Assembly (NCBI GenBank): GCA_903843315.1
Contig: CAIMPQ010000181.1
Coordinates: 1 to 18,418, forward strand
Direction: 5' to 3'
Length of the DNA: 18,418 nt
Source: an uncultured beta proteobacterium
Lineage (GTDB): Bacteria > Pseudomonadota > Gammaproteobacteria > Burkholderiales > Burkholderiaceae
Within the stretch, counting starts at the first letter, position 1. Every line of letters begins with the position of its first letter. Below, one piece after another: positions 1 to 7,938 of the stretch. Below the pieces are notes generated by a model that was given only the letters and a program-made list of their open reading frames with translations, had not been told where the DNA came from and did not search any database. A program made the position numbers and the translations under genes.

Positions 1-294
1 GCGCTACATGCTTTTGGCATCGGCGCTACTGGCGGATTGATTATCGGCATGATTACTAGAACTGCCATGGGGCATACCGGTCGATCTCTTACGGCAGGAT
101 CAACTGAAGTGATCTGTTATGCATTGGTACAGGCAACCGCAATCATTTGGATGGCTGCCCATTTAACATCGGGCGTGTGGTTTCATTCAACCATTGGCTT
201 GGCCGGCATCTGCTGGTGTTTAGCCTTCCTCCTTTACATCCACAAGTACTTTCCTTGGCTCTCTAAGCCCCGCTTGGATGGGCAGCCAGGATAG
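1..294 (+). CDS. nnrS: NnrS family protein, C-terminal part (5' end outside window)
   Basis: The reading frame is open from base 1 to a TAG at 292-294 and gives 97 residues. It opens with ALHAFGIGATGG and continues through MITRTAMGHTGRSL, the HA...G...GG and M-TR--LGHTGR pattern typical of the last third of NnrS proteins. Two hydrophobic segments follow (about residues 41-60 and 65-83), then a short polar tail ending in DGQPG. NnrS proteins are haem- and copper-containing polytopic membrane proteins of denitrifiers and nitrate reducers that relieve nitric-oxide stress. The neighbouring nar genes fit that role. Only the C-terminus is visible, so the start, total length and metal ligands cannot be judged. 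The gap to the next gene on the same strand is 44 bp, so the two may be co-transcribed. Confidence 0.85.
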   Translation, partial: ALHAFGIGATGGLIIGMITRTAMGHTGRSLTAGSTEVICYALVQATAIIWMAAHLTSGVWFHSTIGLAGICWCLAFLLYIHKYFPWLSKPRLDGQPG

Positions 295-338
295 CGTGCT
301 ATTGAACTAATGGCGCAATCTCTTTTACGGGTATCTCA

Positions 339-1565
339 ATGAATATGTTGGTTCCTTCCTTTTCGGGGGATTTATTAACTAAGAGCGGGATTTCACCGCT
401 GATCATCAAAGGCAAGACGATACTTCCAATCGTGCAAGGCGGAATGGGTGTTGGAGTATCCGCCCATCGTCTAGCGGGAGCGGTTGCAAAAAATGGAGGT
501 ATGGGAACGGTTTCCTCCATCGATCTTCGGCGCTTGCATGTAGATCTTATGCAAGAGACTCAGCATCTATCTCCCTGTTCAGAAAGTCGCGAGACTATCA
601 ATAAAGCCAACCTTGAGGCGTTAAGGCGGGAAATCACACAGGCAAAAGTCGAGTCTGAGGGTTTTGGTTTGATTGCAGTCAACATCATGAAGGCTGTGAA
701 TGAATATGCTGCCTATATACAGTGCTCTCTAGAAAACGGCGCTGATGCCATCGTGGTTGGCGCAGGATTACCACTTGATTTACCAGACCTAGCAGCAGAC
801 TTTCCTGATGCGATTTTGATTCCAATTTTGTCTGAATCGAGAGGCGTGCAATTACTGGTGAAAAAGTGGATGAAGAAGGGCCGTTTACCGGATGCCATTG
901 TGATTGAGAATCCAAGGTTAGCTGGAGGGCATGTAGGAGCATCTAGCGTGGGGGACATTCATAACCCTAAATTTGATTTTGAAAATGTCATTCCTGAGGT
1001 ACTTGCTTTCTTTAAATCCATCGGAATTGAAGGGCAGATTCCCCTTATCGCAGCTGGCGGAGTCTCCTCTTTCCAAGATATTAAGCGCTTGCAAGCGCTT
1101 GGCGCTTCGGGTGTTCAACTGGGTACTGCCTTTGCAGTAACTTGTGAGAGTGATGCGGACGAGGCATTTAAGCATGTTCTTGCTAATGCCAAGAAAGAAG
1201 ATCTAGTTGAGTTTTTGAGTGTTGCTGGACTTCCAGCGAGGGCTGTTAAAACGCCTTGGCTTGGAAAATATCTCAAGGTTGAGAGCATTCTTCAAGGGAC
1301 AGCTCGTAAGAAACCACGCTGCACAATGATTTTTGATTGCCTTCACGATTGTGGTTTACGCGATGGTAATAGTGCTTGGGGTCAATTTTGTATAGATAAA
1401 GTTCTTGGGAGCGCACTGACTGGTAATGTACAGAAAGGGCTTTTCTTTAGAGGGGCTGGATCCTTACCTTTCGGAAATGAAATACGCCCTGTGATCGATT
1501 TAATTACCCAATTATTGTCCGAAGTGGAGCCGGTGAACTATGGATATGCAGACAAATCGTTTTAA
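339..1565 (+). CDS. Nitronate monooxygenase-like NAD(P)H/FMN flavoprotein with four-Cys C-terminal extension
   Basis: A 408-residue TIM-barrel flavoprotein of the nitronate monooxygenase / 2-nitropropane dioxygenase superfamily. Visible hallmarks are the N-terminal PIVQGGMGVGVS loop (about 30-41), GADAIVVGAG (134-143), the GGH motif with the candidate catalytic histidine (H198, in AGGHVGASS), IAAGGVSS (237-244) and GVQLGTAF (258-265), the last two forming the FMN-phosphate site. The C-terminal 100 residues carry C318, C324, C328 and C341. As far as I recall, a cysteine pattern of this kind occurs in one subfamily of these enzymes, but its function is not clear to me. Family members oxidise nitronates or act as NAD(P)H:quinone/enoyl reductases, so the substrate is not fixed by sequence. 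Placement right after nnrS suggests a role in nitrogen-oxide detoxification (inference). ATG339 was chosen; ATG345 is also possible. No clear terminator follows. Confidence 0.85.
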   Translation: MNMLVPSFSGDLLTKSGISPLIIKGKTILPIVQGGMGVGVSAHRLAGAVAKNGGMGTVSSIDLRRLHVDLMQETQHLSPCSESRETINKANLEALRREITQAKVESEGFGLIAVNIMKAVNEYAAYIQCSLENGADAIVVGAGLPLDLPDLAADFPDAILIPILSESRGVQLLVKKWMKKGRLPDAIVIENPRLAGGHVGASSVGDIHNPKFDFENVIPEVLAFFKSIGIEGQIPLIAAGGVSSFQDIKRLQALGASGVQLGTAFAVTCESDADEAFKHVLANAKKEDLVEFLSVAGLPARAVKTPWLGKYLKVESILQGTARKKPRCTMIFDCLHDCGLRDGNSAWGQFCIDKVLGSALTGNVQKGLFFRGAGSLPFGNEIRPVIDLITQLLSEVEPVNYGYADKSF

Positions 1566-1582
1566 CCCGCAAGCAACGCATG

Positions 1583-2545
1583 CTAGTACAACTCTCGCTT
1601 AATTAGCAAGATCATTGTTCGTGCAAGTAGAAATAGAATGAGCGCTGTAGAGAGGGTGATCGCAATAATGGCAGCTTCATGTGGCCATCCACCCCGTATT
1701 ACTGCCTCAATTACACAGGAGGCAGTTGCTGCAGCAGGGAATGCGAAAGACCAAAATCCAAAAGAAAAAGGAACGGCTGTCCAAGATCGCCATCTCGTCA
1801 TTACTGCAAAAATAGGACCAGATGCAACACCTAGACCTACTAAGATGACATCGACAGGAATATTTGGCCAAATCGTAATGGCGGTAATGGTGCTAACTGC
1901 TGCTGGACCCATTTCAATACCAATGGTCGCACGATATTGTGGTGGAAGAGGGCCCGCAAACAAGCGGTGCAGAATTCGCATTTCTAGTAAAGCCCATCCG
2001 CCAAGACCCATTCCCCATACTAAGTATCCAAAGCCAGGAAACCCAATTGCGGTTAAGGCCGCGCCACCAACAAGTCCTCCTGGAACAATTGGCAAGTACA
2101 AGGCTGGAGTTACCTGGTCGGTGGGTATATTGCCCATGGATAAAAGATGAACTACACGCCATGCGATGATTACTTGTATCAGGAGAGATAGGATCGTTAA
2201 TGCATAGCCGAAGAGGACATACTCTGGGAACCTGGGAAGAATTAAGGCAACAGCCAATAGGGTGCTAATGGGTAAATACGCCATCATGGGGCCTAAAACG
2301 GGGTTTAAGAATTTCTCTTTTATTGCTGCCGGATACAAAACGGCCTTAATGCTCCAAAGCACAATGAGAAGGCATAGAATGAACACACCAAGACTCAGAA
2401 AAGCCATTTCCATCAATTGGGTGGAGAAATTGCTGACATAGGCGAACTTTCGCCAAGCGAATGAAAGACTAAGCAAGCCGAGTGACATACCAAACAGTCC
2501 TGGATGTAAGCGCTTAAGCCAGTTTGGCTTGTTCTCTCTTTGCAT
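1583..2545 (-). CDS. tehA: TehA/SLAC1-family (TDT) anion channel or transporter
   Basis: A 320-residue protein with about ten hydrophobic segments, close in length to E. coli TehA (330). I recognise family blocks: the start P-GLFGMSLGLLSLSFAWR (15-32), NPVLGPMMAYLP (81-92), TPALYLPIV (146-154), IGIEMGPAAV (208-217) and PFSFGFWSFAFP (259-270). The last block should contain the phenylalanine that plugs the pore in structurally known TehA/SLAC1 channels. The family includes tellurite-resistance TehA, the malate transporter Mae1 and plant SLAC1 channels, which pass chloride and nitrate. The gene is convergent with the flavoprotein gene (17 bp apart) and divergent from narX (26 bp apart), so a function linked to nitrate or nitrite movement is attractive but unproven. 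No Shine-Dalgarno sequence precedes ATG2545. The next Met (M20) would cut into the first membrane helix, so I keep the longer form. Confidence 0.85.
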   Translation of the reverse strand: MQRENKPNWLKRLHPGLFGMSLGLLSLSFAWRKFAYVSNFSTQLMEMAFLSLGVFILCLLIVLWSIKAVLYPAAIKEKFLNPVLGPMMAYLPISTLLAVALILPRFPEYVLFGYALTILSLLIQVIIAWRVVHLLSMGNIPTDQVTPALYLPIVPGGLVGGAALTAIGFPGFGYLVWGMGLGGWALLEMRILHRLFAGPLPPQYRATIGIEMGPAAVSTITAITIWPNIPVDVILVGLGVASGPIFAVMTRWRSWTAVPFSFGFWSFAFPAAATASCVIEAVIRGGWPHEAAIIAITLSTALILFLLARTMILLIKRELY

Positions 2546-2571
2546 GATTTTTTTATAGTTATTTGTTGAAC

Positions 2572-4422
2572 ATGAAGAATACTGAATTTACCTTAAAAAA
2601 GAAATTGATGTTCATTGGCACCACCCTTTTGGTGTTGGCAATGATCTCGATCAGCTTTACTTTGTGGGTAACCTGGAAGCTCGAGGGTGGCGCAGCAGCA
2701 ATCAATGAAGCTGGCCGCATGAGAATGCAGACCTATCAGTTGGCGCTGCTGGCAAACGGACAGGATCTGATGGCAACGCAAAGGCTCATTGATAAATTCA
2801 ATGACAGTATTACTGTGCTTAAAACAGGTGATCCAGCTAGACCTCTTTTTGTTCCATGGAATGACGCTAATAGAACCTATTTCTCCCAAATTCAAAATCA
2901 GTGGGAGAACATTAAAGAAGGATTATCAAAAAATAATAGTAAGACAATTTCTGTTGTAAACATCAATAATTTTGTTTCTCGAATTGATGAATTTGTAGGG
3001 TCGATTGAGATAGAAGTGGATTACTGGACTGGGATGCTTCACCTGTTTCAGTTTGCGATGTTAGCCATTTCTCTCGTTGCTACATTGATCATTATGTATG
3101 TGGGATATTCTGTGATCCTTGATCCGGTAGAGAAATTACGCATCGGATTCGAGAGTGTTAAATCAGGTAGATTAAATACGAGAGTCCAAATCGAGGCTAA
3201 GGATGAGTTCGGTGAGTTAGCAATTGGTTTTAATTCAATGACTTCAACTATTAGTGACTTATATAGTGGTTTAGAGGCAAAGGTTGAAGAAAAGACCTTG
3301 CATCTTCAGGAGCAACAAAATCGTTTGCAAGCTTTATATGATTTAAGTTCATTTGTTTCAACTGAAGACAATCTAGAAAGATTGGCCCAAGGCTTTTCAA
3401 AGCGAATTTTATCTATCACGGGTGCTTCTGCAATCGCAATAAGATGGACTGACCAGGCGAATAAGCGATATTTTTTACTATCCGGTGCAAATTTACCTGC
3501 ATCCATCATGCAAGAAGAGCAATGCCTGGTAACTGGTGACTGCTTTTGCGGGCAATCTAGTGGAAAAGCAGAAATCCAGGTAATTACTTTTGATCCAAAG
3601 GTTGAGTTAGACCGGCATTGCGTCAAGGCTGGGTTTAACTCTCTTGTAACCGTTCCAATTCTATTTCAACAAGACTTACTTGGAGAAATTGATATTTTTT
3701 ATATTCAAGAACAATCAATAGATACAGATCGGAGAGCTTTGCTGGAGACATTAGCTCATCATTTGGCTGGGGCAATGGAAGCTTTACGTATTAAAGCCTT
3801 GGAGAGAGAGGCGGCTATTTCTGAAGAGCGTAGTTTATTAGCAAGAGAGTTACATGATTCAATAGCCCAGTCATTAGCATTTCTTAAATTACAGGTGGGC
3901 ATGCTAAAAGACGAGATAGTGGAGCCAGCAACTGCAAAGGCAAAAACGATCTTAGGTGAGTTGGACGAGGGTTTAAGAGAAAGTTATAGTGACGTACGTG
4001 AACTGTTATTGCATTTTAGAACGCGTACTAATATCGAGGATATAGAACCAGCGATCAAGACGACGTTGCAAAAATTTGAGCATCAATCAGGTATTCACAC
4101 GGAGTTATCTGTGCAGGGGCAGGGACTACCTTTAACTCCAGATGTTCAGATACAGGTCATGCATATCATTCAGGAAGCATTATCTAATATTCGGAAACAT
4201 TCGAAAGCAGCCATAGTAAAGGTCGAAGTAGCGCAATCACCAAAATGGATGTTTAAAGTAATTGATGATGGAATTGGTTTTTCGACAGAGCTAAATGCAG
4301 TTGATAGCACGCATGTCGGTATGAGCATTATGCGAGAGCGGGCAAGTAAAATTGGAGCCAAATTGGAGTTGAGTTCAAAACCGCTAGCAGGTACTTGTAT
4401 ATCCTTAACTCTTCCTACGTAA
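2572..4422 (+). CDS. narX: NarX-type nitrate/nitrite sensor histidine kinase
   Basis: A 616-residue inner-membrane sensor. Order of parts: TM1 about 12-34; periplasmic helical sensor with the nitrate-binding P-box INEAGRMRMQTYQ (44-56); TM2 about 157-180; HAMP about 181-233; a signalling coiled coil (about 233-258); a GAF-like central module with C318, C324, C326 and C350; then HisKA_3 dimerisation with phospho-acceptor H428 in ARELHDSIAQS. The HATPase domain shows an N-box around E535/N539, DDGIGF (565-570) and a late glycine motif at 606-607. This is the full NarX architecture, so it should autophosphorylate on sensing nitrate and pass the phosphate to the NarL encoded 38 bp downstream. I prefer ATG2572; a TTG at 2563 would add three residues, and neither start has a good ribosome-binding site. 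Only 26 bp separate it from the divergent tehA start, so its promoter must overlap coding sequence. Confidence 0.93.
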   Translation: MKNTEFTLKKKLMFIGTTLLVLAMISISFTLWVTWKLEGGAAAINEAGRMRMQTYQLALLANGQDLMATQRLIDKFNDSITVLKTGDPARPLFVPWNDANRTYFSQIQNQWENIKEGLSKNNSKTISVVNINNFVSRIDEFVGSIEIEVDYWTGMLHLFQFAMLAISLVATLIIMYVGYSVILDPVEKLRIGFESVKSGRLNTRVQIEAKDEFGELAIGFNSMTSTISDLYSGLEAKVEEKTLHLQEQQNRLQALYDLSSFVSTEDNLERLAQGFSKRILSITGASAIAIRWTDQANKRYFLLSGANLPASIMQEEQCLVTGDCFCGQSSGKAEIQVITFDPKVELDRHCVKAGFNSLVTVPILFQQDLLGEIDIFYIQEQSIDTDRRALLETLAHHLAGAMEALRIKALEREAAISEERSLLARELHDSIAQSLAFLKLQVGMLKDEIVEPATAKAKTILGELDEGLRESYSDVRELLLHFRTRTNIEDIEPAIKTTLQKFEHQSGIHTELSVQGQGLPLTPDVQIQVMHIIQEALSNIRKHSKAAIVKVEVAQSPKWMFKVIDDGIGFSTELNAVDSTHVGMSIMRERASKIGAKLELSSKPLAGTCISLTLPT

Positions 4423-4460
4423 GTGATATTCTTTTATCTCAATATTGAAGGCAGGGTAAA

Positions 4461-5120
4461 TTGGAAAAGATTCGGATTCTAGTTGTTGATGACCATACTT
4501 TGTTTAGGCGTGGTTTAATCGCTTTAATTTCACAGGCAAGTGATTTTGAGGTGATTGGTGAGGCTGGCGACGCTATCGAGGCATTGCGATTATGTAAATC
4601 ACTAAAGCCTGATGTTATCTTGCTTGATAATCATTTGCCTGGCGCTAGTGGAATTCAATCACTTCCGGATATTTTCCATGCCTCACCCGATTCGACAGTC
4701 ATCATGCTGACTGTTAGCGAGGATGAAGCTGATTTAATCCAGGCGTTGCAGAATGGCGCACAAGGATACTTACTTAAAACGAGTGAAAAAGATGAGTTGT
4801 TACTTGGTATTCGCAAGGCATTTGATGGGGAGTCGGTTATTAGTAAAGAGCTTACCCATAAGTTGGTTAGCGCATTTAAAACTGGCACCAAGAAAGACGG
4901 TAAGCCCTCAAATACATCATTAGCAGCGACTTTATCACCTAGGGAGATTGATACTGTCCGCTTAATTGCTGTTGGGTCTAGCAATAAAGAAATTGCTCGG
5001 CAGCTTGGCATCGCTGAAACTACCGTCAAAATTCATGTGCAACATATCTTGAGGAAACTCAACCTCACATCTCGAGTTCAGGTGGCAGTATTTGCGAATG
5101 CTGAAGGCATGATTTCATAA
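4461..5120 (+). CDS. narL: NarL-type nitrate/nitrite response regulator
   Basis: 219 residues with the NarL/FixJ layout. The receiver domain (about 5-120) has acidic pocket residues D10 and D11, phospho-acceptor D56 (ILLDNHLPG), T84 and K106. A linker (about 140-155) leads to a LuxR-type helix-turn-helix (about 158-212) reading LSPREIDTVRLIA...NKEIARQLGIAETTVKIHV. The recognition helix ETTVKIHVQHILRKL closely resembles that of E. coli NarL, so TACYYMT-type heptamers are the expected targets. The start is TTG4461, preceded by AGGG; an in-frame TGA at 4446-4448 blocks any longer form. It sits 38 bp after narX, the usual sensor-regulator pair, and presumably activates the narK1K2GHJI operon that begins 128 bp downstream. 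Confidence 0.93.
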   Translation: MEKIRILVVDDHTLFRRGLIALISQASDFEVIGEAGDAIEALRLCKSLKPDVILLDNHLPGASGIQSLPDIFHASPDSTVIMLTVSEDEADLIQALQNGAQGYLLKTSEKDELLLGIRKAFDGESVISKELTHKLVSAFKTGTKKDGKPSNTSLAATLSPREIDTVRLIAVGSSNKEIARQLGIAETTVKIHVQHILRKLNLTSRVQVAVFANAEGMIS

Positions 5121-5248
5121 GAAGTAGCTCTAAAGAACTATAGGCCACAGCCGCTTATAGTTCGACTGCTTTTTAAAAGTAGTCTTTTGGAGGATATTGT
5201 TAATCCTCTTTAGTTTTGATAATCAACTCATGACATTAGGGGATATTC
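5120..5248 (+). promoter_or_regulatory. narK1 upstream region with NarL-like heptamers and inverted repeats
   Basis: This gap should hold the promoter of the narK1K2GHJI operon. AGAAGTA at 5120-5126 is a perfect match on the minus strand to the NarL heptamer TACYYMT (TACTTCT), and AAAAGTA at 5175-5181 matches 6 of 7. GAGGAT (5190-5195) pairs with ATCCTC (5203-5208) across 7 nt. TTGAT-A-ATCAA (5216-5226) has FNR half-sites but with a 1-nt instead of a 4-nt spacer, so it is not a standard FNR box. TATTGT at 5195-5200 with TTTAAA at 5172-5177 (17-bp spacing) is a possible -10/-35 pair. The Shine-Dalgarno AGGGGA is at 5238-5243. Single heptamer hits can occur by chance; the assignment rests on position. 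Confidence 0.45.
5135..5174 (+). terminator. Candidate rho-independent terminator after narL
   Basis: Perfect 8-bp arms GAACTATA (5135-5142) and TATAGTTC (5156-5163), extendable by a G-T and a G-C pair, are followed by a run of five T at 5170-5174. The stem is AT-rich and six bases separate it from the T-run, so termination is probably weak. It would separate narXL transcription from the narK operon. Confidence 0.45.
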
Positions 5249-6511
5249 ATGAGTTCGATAGTTAAAACGAGTAGACAAGCTTATTCAGTTTTGATTGTCA
5301 GTACATTTGCCTTCACTGTTTGTTTTATGGTGTGGATGATGTTCGGGGTCATTGGGATACCGATTAAAAAATCGCTCGACTTAAGCGCAACCCAGTTTGG
5401 TCTTCTTACAGCTACACCAATTTTGACTGGCTCTCTTGTGCGTGTGCCACTTGGTATTTGGACTGATCGATTTGGCGGCCGCATTGTGATGTTTTTATTG
5501 ATGCTCTCGACCGTCATTCCTATTTGGATGATGAGTTACGCCAGCCAATACTGGCATTTTCTAGTAATTGGTCTTTTCGTAGGCTTAGCTGGAGGCTCAT
5601 TTTCAGTTGGTACTCCATACGTAGCAAGATGGTTCCCGAAAAATCGCCAAGGATTTGCAATGGGTGTCTATGGTGCTGGTAACTCCGGCGCTGCAGTTAA
5701 TAAATTTGTAGCGCCTGCCTTAGTGGTCGCATTTGGATGGGCTGTAGTGCCAGAGGTATATGCAGCTGTCATGTTGGGCGCCGCAGTTCTATTCTGGATT
5801 TTTAGTGCTAGCGATCCATCACATTTAGTCTCGAGCAATATTTCTTTTAAAGACCAATTAAAGGCGCTTAAAGATCCACAGGTATTACGCTACTGTCAGT
5901 ACTACAGCATTGTATTTGGTGGTTATGTTGGCCTTAGTTTGTGGATGGTGCAGTACTACGTAGGTGAATTTGGTTTGGAAATCCGGACGGCAGCACTATT
6001 AGCCGCATGCTTCTCATTGCCAGGCGGCGTTTTAAGAGCAATTGGTGGATGGATGTCAGACAAGTATGGAGCGCATCAGGTGACTTGGTGGGTGATGTGG
6101 GTAAGTTGGATTTGTCTTTTCTTACTTTCCTATCCGCAGACTGACTTCACAATTCAAACGATTCATGGCCCAGAGACATTCCACGTTGGCCTGAATATTT
6201 ATTTATTTACCAGTTTAATGTTCATCTTGGGTATCGCTTGGGCATTTGGTAAGGCCAGCGTTTTTAAATACATCGGTGACGACTACCCAGAAAACATCGG
6301 CACCATTTCAGGAATTGTTGGCCTAGCCGGTGGATTAGGCGGTTTTATTTTGCCAATTTTGTTTGGTGCTCTTCTAGATATCACCGGTATTCGTTCGAGC
6401 GCCTTCATGCTGATGTACGGCGTGGTTTGGGTGTCACTCATCTGGATGTATCTAACTGAAGTTCGTAAATCTGAAGTGATGGGCACTAAAGCCATTCCAT
6501 CGCTCACTTAA
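5249..6511 (+). CDS. narK1: NarK1-type nitrate/nitrite porter (type I, probable nitrate/H+ symporter)
   Basis: A 420-residue major facilitator superfamily protein with about 12 membrane helices. The two pore arginines expected to bind nitrate are R65 (GSLVRVPLG) and R263 (GGVLRAIGGW). The two nitrate-signature glycine stretches are present: GLAGGSFSVG leading into ARWFPKNRQGFAMGVYGAGNSG (112-147), and a second run GIVGLAGGLGGF in the C-terminal half, preceded by FGKASVFKYIGDDYP. The short N-terminus and this variant of the signature fit the NarK1 branch, which is thought to import nitrate with protons and so start respiration before nitrite accumulates. The start is ATG5249 with AGGGGA five bases upstream. 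narK2 follows after 24 bp; in some bacteria the two are fused, but here they are separate genes. Confidence 0.92.
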   Translation: MSSIVKTSRQAYSVLIVSTFAFTVCFMVWMMFGVIGIPIKKSLDLSATQFGLLTATPILTGSLVRVPLGIWTDRFGGRIVMFLLMLSTVIPIWMMSYASQYWHFLVIGLFVGLAGGSFSVGTPYVARWFPKNRQGFAMGVYGAGNSGAAVNKFVAPALVVAFGWAVVPEVYAAVMLGAAVLFWIFSASDPSHLVSSNISFKDQLKALKDPQVLRYCQYYSIVFGGYVGLSLWMVQYYVGEFGLEIRTAALLAACFSLPGGVLRAIGGWMSDKYGAHQVTWWVMWVSWICLFLLSYPQTDFTIQTIHGPETFHVGLNIYLFTSLMFILGIAWAFGKASVFKYIGDDYPENIGTISGIVGLAGGLGGFILPILFGALLDITGIRSSAFMLMYGVVWVSLIWMYLTEVRKSEVMGTKAIPSLT

Positions 6512-6535
6512 TCATTGCAAATATAAGGAAACATC

Positions 6536-7918
6536 ATGGCCTCGACCGTCATTACACGCTGGGAACCAGAGAATAAGCAATTTTGGGAAGAGACTGGGAA
6601 GCCGATAGCAAAACGCAATCTGTTGATTTCGATTCCCGCACTAACCCTCGCATTTGCAGTATGGATGGTGTGGTCGGTGGTCGTGGTGAACCTGCCAAAT
6701 GTAGGATTCAAATTTTCTACAAATCAACTGTTTTGGTTGGCTTCTCTACCTGCATTGTGTGGCGCTACCTTGAGAATTTTTTATTCGTTTGCCGTCCCCA
6801 TTTTTGGTGGTAGGCGCTGGACAGCAATTTCAACTGCTTCATTACTCATTCCTGCCGTTGGTATTGGATTTGCAGTTCAGAATTCAGCAACCCCGTATGA
6901 GTTTTTTATCTTACTTGCCTTGTTATGTGGATTGGGAGGCGGTAATTTTGCCTCCTCAATGGCTAATATCAGTTTCTTTTACCCTAAAGCGCAAAAGGGT
7001 ACGGCCTTAGGTCTTAATGCTGGCCTAGGTAATTTAGGTGTTTCTATTGTTCAGTTAGTTGTCCCACTTGTGATTACTGCAGGTGTATTTGGTAGCTTGG
7101 GTGGTGACTCACAAATGGTTGTTAAGGCCGGCAAAGAAGTGCCAATGTGGTTACAAAATGCAGGCTTTATTTGGGTACCTTTTATTGCTGTTTCGGCAAT
7201 TTCTGCCTGGTTTGGTATGAATGATTTAGCCGAAGCAAAAGCTTCCTTTGCTGATCAAGCAGTGATTTTTAAACGCAAACACAACTGGTTAATGTGCTGG
7301 TTGTATTTGGGCACCTTCGGTTCTTTTATTGGTTATTCAGCTGGATTTCCTTTGCTGATTAAAAGTCAATTTCCCGGTGTTAATGCGCTCAGCTATGCAT
7401 GGCTTGGACCGTTGGTTGGTGCATTAGCAAGACCAATCGGTGGCTGGTTGGCTGATAAGTTGGGTGGAGCCAGAGTTACATTCTGGAATTTCATTGCAAT
7501 GGCTATAGGGGTGTTAGCGGTTTTACATTTCTTACCTGTCAAAGGCGTTGGCGGAGATTTTTACGGATTCTTGATTGCATTCATGGTGTTATTTGCAACT
7601 TCAGGTATTGGTAATGGCTCTACATTTCGGATGATCCCCGTGATTTTCTTGACTGAGCGTCAGCGTGCAGCTGGCAATACTCAGGCTGACAAGGATCAAG
7701 CACTTCGTGATGCCAATAAAGAGGCCGCAGCAGTGCTCGGTTTTAGTTCTGCAGTAGGTGCTTACGGTGGATTCTTTATTCCAAAAGGATATGGAACTTC
7801 TATCGCTGCCACAGGCGGACCAGAGGCCGCCTTGTATGCATTCATTGTTTTTTACATTACCTGTACGTTTATTACCTGGTGGTATTACAGCCGTAAAAAC
7901 GCACCAATGCCTTGCTAA
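6536..7918 (+). CDS. narK2: NarK2-type nitrate/nitrite antiporter
   Basis: A 460-residue major facilitator superfamily transporter with a polar N-terminal segment before the first helix (about 29). Substrate arginines are R80 (ATLRIFYSF) and R299 (ALARPIGGWLAD). The first nitrate signature is GLGGGNFASSMANISFFYP (132-150), followed by GLNAGLGNLGVS. The loop between helices 7 and 10 and the stretch ERQRAAGNTQADKDQALRD (374-392) are typical of the type II NarK branch, which exchanges external nitrate for internal nitrite. It differs clearly from narK1, so this is an ancient pair rather than a recent duplication. AAGGA lies seven bases before ATG6536. narG begins 20 bp downstream, so transporter and reductase are co-expressed. 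Confidence 0.93.
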   Translation: MASTVITRWEPENKQFWEETGKPIAKRNLLISIPALTLAFAVWMVWSVVVVNLPNVGFKFSTNQLFWLASLPALCGATLRIFYSFAVPIFGGRRWTAISTASLLIPAVGIGFAVQNSATPYEFFILLALLCGLGGGNFASSMANISFFYPKAQKGTALGLNAGLGNLGVSIVQLVVPLVITAGVFGSLGGDSQMVVKAGKEVPMWLQNAGFIWVPFIAVSAISAWFGMNDLAEAKASFADQAVIFKRKHNWLMCWLYLGTFGSFIGYSAGFPLLIKSQFPGVNALSYAWLGPLVGALARPIGGWLADKLGGARVTFWNFIAMAIGVLAVLHFLPVKGVGGDFYGFLIAFMVLFATSGIGNGSTFRMIPVIFLTERQRAAGNTQADKDQALRDANKEAAAVLGFSSAVGAYGGFFIPKGYGTSIAATGGPEAALYAFIVFYITCTFITWWYYSRKNAPMPC

Positions 7919-7938
7919 GAAAATATTAAAGGATTGAT

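Noticed and set aside
1083..1100. Perfect 18-nt palindrome AAGCGCTTGCAAGCGCTT
   Set aside because: It lies inside the flavoprotein gene, encodes an ordinary KRLQAL stretch of the barrel and has no promoter context; most likely codon coincidence.
1638..2150. 170-codon open frame on the plus strand opposite tehA
   Set aside because: Antisense shadow of a clear TehA-family gene; its translation is Pro/Lys/Ile-rich without any recognisable domain.
4655..5029. 124-codon minus-strand frame within narL
   Set aside because: It overlaps an intact, well-recognised NarL and shows no independent protein character.
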